From Costus lasius (Eukaryota; Streptophyta; Magnoliopsida; Zingiberales; Costaceae), in assembly GCA_027563935.2 (NCBI GenBank), contig JANVAS020000231.1, forward strand, positions 17,130,001 to 17,194,000: 64,000 nucleotides of DNA, given 5' to 3'. Positions within the stretch are counted from its first letter, which is position 1; each line of letters begins with the position of its first letter. Below the pieces are notes generated by a model, which did no database searches, was not told the origin of the DNA, and worked only from the letters and a program-made list of their open reading frames with translations. Positions 55,726 through 64,000 of the stretch are shown here, piece after piece. A program made the translations under genes and the position numbers.

Positions 55726-57402
55726 TGTTGGGGTATGCCCTTAAGGCTAATGTTTGAGGCCTTGGGATTGTATCAGTATCATGTAATAAACTCTTATGTT
55801 TATAAAGGCATGGTTGTTATTCAGTTTGTTACATTGTCTGCTGCAATAAGTGTACTTCTGAATAATGTCTCAAAGCTGTTCAGCTAGGCTGACATGCAGT
55901 TATGTCCTTAGTCAAGATATCTTGGTGAACATGAGACAGCCTTGATATGATTGAGACTAATATGTGTTCTAATCTTATAGGATGCTTCGAGCATGGAATA
56001 AGATGTAGACTCATGGGTACATTGGATGTACTGGACAGACCCTACTAGGATATTCAATTGCTTGTCACAATGTGAATAATCCTTGATTGCAACAAGTGGC
56101 ACATTTCCTCTAACTTGAGATCACTTGTGTTTCTAAATGATGATTGTCATTGTTTTGAGGTAGTTCAATATCATTTGAAACATAATGATTATAGACTATC
56201 TTGGATGGTGAGCTTGAGTCAGGTTAGGGCACTAGTGATAGATAAAGGATTGCCGTCTCCTTAATTGGAGTATGATGTTCTAAAGGAGCCCCCCTTTGTA
56301 TGAGATGATTGAGAAAGTGTATGGCCATACCCAGATGACAGTGTTCATCTGATCTAATCATGCTCATCATATTGGAGCTACAGGCTTGACACGCTTGTCC
56401 AATAAGAACATCCAGTGGCAAAGGAAATTTGCATGCCTTGTGAATTGGATTCACACTTGTGCTGTGGTTTGGGTGTAGTCTTGGAAGACTCTTTCCTTTA
56501 TATCGGGAGACAGTGATGTGTTGCTAGATACCCCTCACTGATCGTGATAACGTAAGTTATCGTTACCGACATTTAAAGGAAACCCTTAGGGTCGCACAAT
56601 TTGATGATATGGCTTACTTAAGTCAGATCGTGTGGACTGAATTATTTGGGTTCAGTTTAAAGGGATTTAATCTCTGATTGTAAGTGAGATCCAGTCTGAT
56701 CATGTTTGATTGATAAGGGCTTGAGATCGGTAAGCTTCGATTGAGAGAATGGATGCTAGATAGGTGAGATCAGGAGCATCAAGAGATGAACGGTCAGATC
56801 TTAAGCCTTAGGGGTTTTTGTTATGATCTGGACTAGTTGCTTGGTTTATTTGGTTATTGAACCAAATCGATTTGAACCAGCTCATTGGGTGAGCGCATGG
56901 TTCAAGTAAAGAGGCATTGGCGATTGGGGTAATGCATGGTCGCATGAACGTTGAGACATTGCTATTTTTAGATAGCATGTTCTCTAACGTGACCACATCT
57001 CACGTTCACGCCAAGAGAACTTCTCTCTCGCCTTTCCCCACTTACTCTCGAGAGGGCATTCGTGTGTGACGAGTCTTGGACGCCTTGGAGAGTCATTTGG
57101 CAAAGTGAGCAAAGCTTCATCCATCCCTTCCATTCGATCAAAGACACCTCTTGGAACCTTGCTAGCACAAGGACACCAAGGAAGTGAGCGCATCCTCATT
57201 CTTGTGTGCGCATCATTTGGAGGAGATCTCTCTTGCTCTCTCTTTCCAAGACGCCATCCAACACATGGCTTCGGTATGAATTCTTTTCATGTTGTTAAGT
57301 TGATCATATTGCATGCGATGATACTAAGAAACCCACTCCGCTGCTTTAGAAGAAATTTTTCATGCGCCTATCTAGGGTTTCGCCACCTTGTGAGGACTTT
57401 CA
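55726..57402 (+). repeat. Solo copia LTR D
   Basis: It is 1677 bp, TGTTGGGGTATG to GAGGACTTTCA, with perfect TSDs GTTGG (55721-55725, 57403-57407). It belongs to the A/B/C family. The intact TSDs around one LTR indicate recombination between the LTRs of a former full element. ORFs inside are LTR shadows. Confidence 0.95.
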
Positions 57403-57407
57403 GTTGG

Positions 57408-57959
57408 GAAATAAGAAGCCAAGATCCATAAAAATAGTGAGAGACTCCCCTACTTGGCACTGTGTAAAATTGACAGTGGTACCTAAGTGATGGGTTGAAG
57501 TCTATGGATGAAAAATAATGAGAGTGAAAAATAATAAGACTCCTCTACTTGGCACTGTGTAAAATTGACAATGGTACCGAAGACAAGAGTTGAAGTCAAA
57601 AATAAAAAGTGTGTATCTAAGTGGGTACATGTGTGGAAAAAATCATGTGTGGAAAAAAGATCTTGGAAACCTAATTCCTGTAAACAAAAGCATGATAGAT
57701 TTGAACTGAAAACTGGGTGAAATCATGAGATTGAAAATTCTATTTATTATACAAGTTGCAAGGTTTTATTTAATTGAATTGTGAATCTAGAGAGTTGAGT
57801 TCTAAGGATAATATGTTTATTTGAAGTTTTGTAAATCAATTGGTGGAATTTTTCATTGATGGGTTGTATTTTAGAAATTTATTGAGCATGAAAAGGTTAT
57901 TCTTATGATCAATTTCTGATTTTTGCTTGAGGACAAGCAAAGTTTGAGCCTTATATATT
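57408..57959 (+). other. Non-coding 3' end of E with direct repeats and a stem-loop
   Basis: A repeat beginning GACTCC(C/T)CTACTTGGCACT occurs at 57441 and 57536, offset 95, extending about 60 bp. TTGCTTGAGGACAAGCAA (57923-57940) forms a 7-bp stem with a 4-base loop 20 bp before the 3' LTR. I recall this phrase as common before Athila/Tat 3' LTRs. Confidence 0.65.
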
Positions 57960-59762
57960 TGATGACACCGAAATTTATAGTAAATTTCATGCCATTTTAT
58001 ATTTCTTTTCGTGTCATATTTATTAACTTTTGCTTGTTTTTAAGCATTATTTGCTAAATATTACGGAATCTACATAATTTCTTGTTTTTCATGAATTTCA
58101 GATAAAAGTGCCATATTTTGATGGATTTTGAAGGATTTGAGCGCACGAATGGATTCAGGACGTCGAAACGCAGCCGCCCGCTAATTTTCATGCAAATCGG
58201 AGCGAGTTTGAAAAATACACCCCGGGTGTAATGGATATTACGGGTGTAATTTCTGCCCAAAAATATGGCAGTGCCATAAACAATAACATGGGCCGTAATT
58301 TAGAGCAATTTCCGACCAGAAAGTTCAGTTGATTTTATGGCACTGCTGTAATTTATTTTACGGCCGTAATTTGCACCTAGTCGCGCGACTCTTACCAGGC
58401 CAAAACTTGCGAGGGCCATAACCTTTGATCCAGAGCTCCAAATCAAAATCTAAAAGATGTTCCGGACTCGTCATTATGGGAAGAAGATGCTAGAAGTAGA
58501 AGTAGGGACGTTTATGTAGTATCGAGGGAGAAATCGCTAGAGAGGCGGCTAGGGGTTGTTCTCGTGCCGAGAGGCGTAGAGGGCACCTCAGGCCTTGATT
58601 TTCACGCAGAAGCTTCGCCAAGAGGAGAAGACAACAGCCCAAAAGTTTCGGAGGAAAAGGAGTTCAATCAGAGGAGGAATCGATGAAATCGGTAGTGACA
58701 GCACTGTTTATCGAGTTCTGCTTGCAAAATACGGCTGTGAAATATTTCACAGCCGTACTGTATTTTCTGAAACCTCTTTTCTAGTTGATTTTTGATTTTA
58801 TGAATTTATGGATTATTGTATTTTCTTCTCCTTGCAAGCTTAATACTGTTTTGGGACATGGGGTTTAATCCCCTTGATTTTTAATGATTAGATAACTCTT
58901 TTCTTTCGTTATGATAATCTTTGTTGTGATAATTTTACTGTTGTGATAAATTGTGCTTAGATTCTCTATAATTGCATGTTATTAATTATGTTCTTAGAGT
59001 TTTCGCAATGAGACTGAAAGGTGATTTGCTTGAGAGCTTGGAACCCTAGAATTGCATATTAGGATCCCTTCCTTAGGTTAGATCATCTTGATCTTTTCTT
59101 GTAAAATAATTGCCATGATTATAATACGAATCTATAGATCGAGTCTATTTGTCAAACGTGGAGATCTTGTGTGAAAGCAAGGATCGGAACGTTGGAGATC
59201 AAAGAGTAAAACTAGTATAGAGACTCGGATGCACGAAAGTGATCCTTGAGACTCCACTAGAGATTATCAACTTAGAATCCGGATGCACGAAAGTGATCCT
59301 TGTGATCTTTGATTGATGATTTACTTACCTACAACATTGAAAATAGATCTTGCACGAAAGTGAGGATCGGTTATCTGCATGATTGTCTACACGAAAGTGA
59401 GACAATACCTTTATCAAGTAAATTAGGTCTTTATCTTGACAAGATTTGATTGACGACCCTTTATTTATGTCTAATCGTTAGAATCAAGGAGGATGAAACC
59501 CTAGTCCCAATATTTCTCGCTGATTATCTAAGTTAGTGTATTTCCCATTATTGCTTTGCATCAAATTTAGTTCGCTTAGCTAGTAAGAATACCACTATTT
59601 GGTACTTAACTGTAAGGTCCCTGTGGATTCGATACTTTTCTTTATTACTTCGATAGTTCCGTGCACTTGCGGAAACCTAACAATAAGTTTTTGGTGCCGT
59701 TACCAAGGATTAGTCCAAGGTACACACGTGCCAGACTTGTAGTGTTCCCTTTTGGCCTATCA
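57960..59762 (+). repeat. 3' LTR of element E
   Basis: It is 1803 bp and uninterrupted, TGATGACACCG to GGCCTATCA. It shows many substitutions against the 5' copy, so E is much older than the copia insertions. Confidence 0.85.
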
Positions 59763-60917
59763 GTTTTGCAGCTTTTACGGCACTACCATTCGAGAGAGAA
59801 ATCGCTATCTTCATCGCCGCCCAAGGTTTCGCCACTGTGAAGTGTATAGTGCATCTCCGGCCATGATATTTGAAGGGAAGTTGCGCCTAGACGAGGATAA
59901 CATACCCCAGAAGTTTCAGAGCGAAAAAGAGATCGATCGGAGGAGAAATCAACAAAGGAGGCATCGCCGCCACTGTTCATCACTCGAAATTAAGGTTGTG
60001 ATTTTTATTACAGCCGTGCTATTAGTTGAATTTCCTATCTCTCTTCTATTTCTAATCATTTGAAACTATGGTTTATTGTAATTCTTCGACTATGCTAGCT
60101 TGAACACTTTTTGGGACATAGGGGTGTAATCCCCTTAATTTCGAATGATTAGATAATTTTTATTTCGTCAGGATAATCTTACTATGATAATTCTACTTAT
60201 GTGATGATTACCTTTAGTTATTTTTAGTTTCATATTATCAGCATGTTTCGGAGTTTTCGCGATATGGACTGAAAAGTGACTTACGAGAACTTCAAACCCT
60301 AGAATCATTATTTAGGAACTCATCGTAAGAAATTAGGTTTGTTCTTATTTCTAGATTTTAGAAGTTTATTGCCTTGTTGATAATCTGATTTAGGAAGAAT
60401 TATTGAAATAAAAATGATGATACTGTAAGAAATTAAGTATTAGATCGTTGGAGAACCTTAAGCAGAACCAGTGAAAATTAAAGTATGAAAGTATTTAGTT
60501 TTCACTTGAGATGTTTGACTTAGAATTTGGATGCACGAAAGTGATCTTTGAGTTCTCTATCAATGATTTACTTATCCTTAGCATTAAATAAATACTGCGC
60601 GAAGGTGAGGATTGGTTCTTTGTAAATTGTCTGCGCGAAAGCGAGACGATTTCTTTATAAAGTAAATTATATCTTTATCATAATAAGAATAACTTGACGA
60701 GCACTTATTTGGAACTAGTTATGGAAATTAAGGTGGATGAAACCCTAGTCCTAGTTTCTCTCTCAAACTTTTTCGTGTAATTTTTGATAGTGTGCTTTCA
60801 TCATTATTGATTGCCTAGCTAGTGAGAAATCGATTATTCGGTACTTGATAAACGAGGTCTCTGTGGTTTGATATCTTATTTATTACTTCGAGTATCCGTG
60901 CACTTGCGGACACAACA
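59763..60917 (+). repeat. 5' LTR of element F, second segment
   Basis: It resumes mid-LTR after E (CTTTTACGGCACTACC) and parallels the later two thirds of E's LTR, including GGGACATAGG and GCACGAAAGTGATC. It ends GGACACAACA. Confidence 0.7.
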
Positions 60918-60923
60918 ATTTTT

Positions 60924-60942
60924 TGGCGCCGTTGCAGGGGAC
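60924..60942 (+). other. Primer-binding site of element F (tRNA-Asp type)
   Basis: TGGCGCCGTTGCAGGGGAC, one change from the Athila site, seven bases after the LTR. Confidence 0.9.
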
Positions 60943-61073
60943 CTTGGTTTTTGTCAATATTGAAGATATTGATAGTATTGCTATACTAGGTTTTATTTTT
61001 TGTTTCTATTCTTTTTGGCTTATTTTGAGTTTATTTGATCTATTTACTTTTGCAAGCATAGGAATCTTAGATC

Positions 61074-62774
61074 TGAAGGTCCCTTAAATCTAAGGGGGGC
61101 GAAACCCTATAGGCGCATATGGAGGTTAAGATGCAGCGGAAAGGGGTTTCTACGATCTTTGCATGCGTTATGATCAACTTATAAAACTCTGCATGAATGA
61201 AAACGATTCATACCATAGCCATTTCTAGATGGCGTCTTGGAAGCAAAAGATGCAAGCGCCTCTTCTCCAAAGTCTCGCACACAAGATGAAGATGCGCTCC
61301 TTCCTTGGTGCTCCTTGTGCTAGCAAGGATCGTCCAAGGTGTCTTGATCGCTTGAAGGGAAGAGAGAGTTCTTTCTTGTTTGGCGTCTTTTCTCCTTATC
61401 GTGCACCAGTTTTTTCACCACACGAAAATGTGTTCTCTCGTCAAAAACTAGAGCGAGCGATGAACCAAGAGGAGAGGCGTGAATAGAGGCTGTCGTGAGG
61501 CATGGCCACGATTAGAAGAAGTGCTATCTAAAAATAGCAAGTCACTTCTCAAGTTGCGATCATGGGTTTACCCAATCGCAAATCCAATTCACCCTTGAAC
61601 CATGCGCTCATCCATTGAGCCGGTTCACTTGACTTTGGTTCAATAACCAAATAAACCAAACAATCAGTCCAGATCATAATAAACCCCTAAGGCTTAAGAT
61701 CTGACCGTTAATCTCTTGATGCTCTTGATCTCACCGATCTAGCATCCATTCTCTCAATCGAAGCTTACCGATCTCAAGCCCTAATCAATCAAACATGATC
61801 AGACCAGATCTCACTTACAATCAGAGATTAAAATCCCTTTAAACTGAACCCAAACAATTCAGTCCACACGATCTGACTTAAGTAAGCCATATCATCAAAT
61901 TGTGCGACCCTGAGGGTTTCCTTTAAATGTCGGTAACGATAACTCACGTCATCACGATCAGTGAGGGGTATCTAGCAACACATCACTGTCTCCCGATAGA
62001 AAGGAAAGAGTCTTCCAAGACTACACCCAAAATACAGCACAAGTGTGAATCCAATTCACAAGGCATGCATAATTCCTTTGCCACTGGATGTTCTTATTGG
62101 ACAAGCATGTCAAGCCTGTAACTCCAATATGATGAGCATGATTAGATCAGATGAACATAGTCATCTGGGTATGGCCATACACTTTTCTCAATCATCTCAT
62201 CCAGGGGGCCCCTTTAGAACATCACACTCCTTAAACAAGGAGACGGCAATCCTATGTCTATCACTAGTGCCCTAACCTGACTCAAGCTCACCATCCAAGA
62301 TAGTCTATAACCATTATGTTTCAAATGATATTGAACTACCTCAAAACAATGACAATCATCATTTAGAAACACAAGTGATCTCAAGTCAGAGGACATGTGC
62401 CACTTGTTGCAAACAAGGATTATTCACATTGTGACAAGCAATTGAATATCCTAGTAGGGTCTGTCCAGTACATCCAATGTACCCATGAGTCTACATCTTA
62501 TTCCATGCTCGAAGCATCCTATAAGACTAGAACACATATTAGTCTCAATCATATCAAGGCTGTCTCATGTTCACCAAGATATATCGACTAAGGACATTAA
62601 CTGCATGTCAGCCTAGCTGAACAGCTTTGAGACATTATTCAGAAGTACACTTATTGCAGCAGATAATGTAACAAACTGAATAACAACCATGCCTTTATAA
62701 ACATAAAAGTTTATTACATGATACTGTTACAATCCCAAGGCCTCAAACATTAGCCTTAAGGGCATACCCCAACA
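61074..62774 (-). repeat. Solo copia LTR J
   Basis: It is 1701 bp. On the minus strand it starts TGTTGGGGTATG and ends TAAGGGACCTTCA. Perfect TSDs AGATC flank it (61069-61073, 62775-62779). It is of the same family as A to D and sits in F's leader between primer site and gag. A CCCTTAGATTTAAGGG stem lies at its inner end. Confidence 0.95.
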
Positions 62775-62873
62775 AGATCATGACCTCTTGTTCCTTTAGA
62801 TCTTGAGTTAAACAAAACTCTTAGACAACGTAGGAAACTTAGATTTGAAGAGAGACAGGAAGAAGAAGTAGTC

Positions 62874-63955
62874 ATGGCAGACAGACGATCACTTAGGGAC
62901 TATGCAGCCCCTAATCCGCATGATATACGCTCTAGCATTGCTAGACTAGTTATTGAGGCTAACAATTTTGAGATCAAGCCTGCTTTCTTATCTATGATCC
63001 AAAAAAATTAGTCTGGATGATCTCCACTTGAAGATCCTAATCAACACCTTGCTTTATTTCTTGAATTATGTGATACAATTAAGATTAATGGTGTTTCTAA
63101 CGATGCATTGAAACTGAGATTGTTTCCTTTTTCTCTTAGAGACCGCACACGTTCATGGCTTCAAGCTCAACCTACCAATACCTTCACCACATAGGAACAA
63201 CTATCTAATGTTTTCTTGATGAAGTATTTTCCAGCTAGCAAGACCATCCAGTTGAGAAACCAGATTACAAGCTTTGCACAGCGGGGTGACGAGTCTTTTA
63301 GCGAGGCATGGGAGCATTTTAATGATTTACAACGGAAGTGTTCTCACCATAGCCTTGAAAATTGAGTTTTAATACATATATTTTACAATGGTTTACTATA
63401 TAATACTTGTCTGACTGTTGATGCTGTTGCAGAAGGAGCCCTCATGAGCAAAACCATTGAGGATGCTTTCAAGTTGCTGGAGGAGATGGCTTTGAATCAC
63501 AACCAGTGGACTACAGAGAGAGGAGTGTTGTATCGACCTCCTCAAGGTAAGAATGAAAGTGATGGTTGGCACACCTTGGCAGAAAAGGTAGATTCTTTAT
63601 GCAACATATTTGATTCTTTTCAATGCAAACTGTTGTAGTTTCATCTTCTGTTGTGTGTGATATTTGTGGTAATAATGGTCATTATTCTGAAGAGTGTAAA
63701 GTCATTGCTAATCAAGGTACTGAACAAGTTAATGTTGTGGGGGGTTATAATCAAAGTAGAAACAATGATCCTTACTCTAGTACATATAACCCTAGATGGA
63801 GGAACCACCCCAATTTATCTTGGAAAAGTAATAATCATGTAGGGGGACAAACTGAGAATGGTGGATATCAACAGAGACAAATTCGAAATCAAAACCAACC
63901 CCAAAACTCTAGTGTAGAGTCCATGCTTGAAAAATTTATGTCTAGTCAAAATTAG
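62874..63955 (+). pseudogene. gag of element F, stops and a frameshift
   Basis: The frame opens at ATG 62874 (MADRRSLRDYAAPNPHDIRS). It is broken by TAG at 63009 and TGA three codons later, by TAG near 63192 (a Trp codon in related copies) and by TGA near 63362. The capsid core is recognisable (QLRNQITSFAQRGDESFSEA, TIEDAFKLLEEMALN). Near 63620 the frame shifts, and 63623-63955 carries the knuckle CDICGNNGHYSEEC and the Athila-type YNPRWRNHPNLSWKSN. TGG-to-TAG changes fit deamination of methylated cytosine. The remaining 45 bases of the window continue gag. Confidence 0.85.
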
Positions 63956-64000
63956 TTTATCACAAATCAAAATAAGGAAATTGAAGATCTTAAGGGATTG

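Larger units (their letters stand above)
41209..59762 (+). mobile_element. Element E: non-autonomous Athila derivative
   Basis: LTRs (about 1.80 kb, TGATGACACC...GGCCTATCA) lie at 41209-42977 plus 52084-52126, and at 57960-59762. The interior has a decayed tRNA-Asp primer site, one ORF with zinc knuckles and acidic repeats, the family's post-integrase motif at 53921, and a long non-coding 3' region. No protease, RT, RNase H or integrase is present. The flanking 5-mers (AAATT, GTTTT) do not match. Copia C and solo LTR D interrupt it. Confidence 0.75.
40932..64000 (+). mobile_element. Element F: Athila-type Ty3/gypsy element, 3' part beyond window
   Basis: F starts TGATGACACGAAAATTC at 40932. 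Its 5' LTR is split by element E into 40932-41208 and 59763-60917 (about 1.43 kb). A well-kept tRNA-Asp primer site follows at 60924, then solo LTR J, then a gag pseudogene that runs to the window end. Pol and the 3' LTR are not seen. Confidence 0.7.

Overview
This window reads as plant (angiosperm) nuclear DNA made almost entirely of nested LTR retrotransposons. I found no host gene, tRNA gene, rRNA gene or CRISPR array. The plant assignment rests on Athila-type Ty3/gypsy elements primed by tRNA-Asp, a Ty1/copia family primed by initiator tRNA-Met, and TG...CA LTRs with 5-bp target duplications (TSDs). I cannot name the species. Letters below are my own labels.

Layout. 1-9384: Athila-type element I on the minus strand, with decayed gag-protease-RT-RNase H-integrase and a 5' LTR. 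That LTR is split by K (6285-8733), a deleted element seen as one full LTR plus a 707-bp piece of a second. 9385-12183: copia H, 5'-truncated and plus strand. 12184-14698: older debris (LTR-like sequence with tandem repeats before a TATA box, an Athila RT fragment, unassigned DNA, an LTR-like fragment M). 14699-39205: element G, a non-autonomous chromovirus-like element on the minus strand. Copia A (16642-25784) cuts its ORF and copia B (29488-38679) cuts its 5' LTR. 39211-40931: further LTR remnants. 40932 to the window end: Athila element F, plus strand. The non-autonomous Athila derivative E (41209-59762) sits inside F's LTR. E in turn carries copia C (42978-52083) in its 5' LTR and the solo copia LTR D (55726-57402). 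F also carries the solo copia LTR J (61074-62774).

A, B, C, D, H and J are one copia family: six insertions in 64 kb. A and B keep full single gag-pol ORFs (1293 and 1294 codons), and by eye I found one difference between the LTRs of each pair. C has about five LTR differences and one nonsense codon. The family therefore looks recently active. The gypsy elements are older, full of stops and frameshifts, and act mainly as targets.

The most unusual signals are non-coding. Element I's LTR holds a regular ~72-bp array of paired TTACGG...CCGTAA dyads. The copia leader carries two palindromes exactly 209 bp apart, related to each other by a compensatory change. Stem-loops sit at the copia LTR/primer-site junction with different loops in every copy. 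G has a compact ORF that ran gag, protease and a chromodomain-like tail together with no polymerase. E has an acidic, double-zinc-knuckle ORF where pol should be. All comparisons were made by eye, so counts of differences are minimum estimates.
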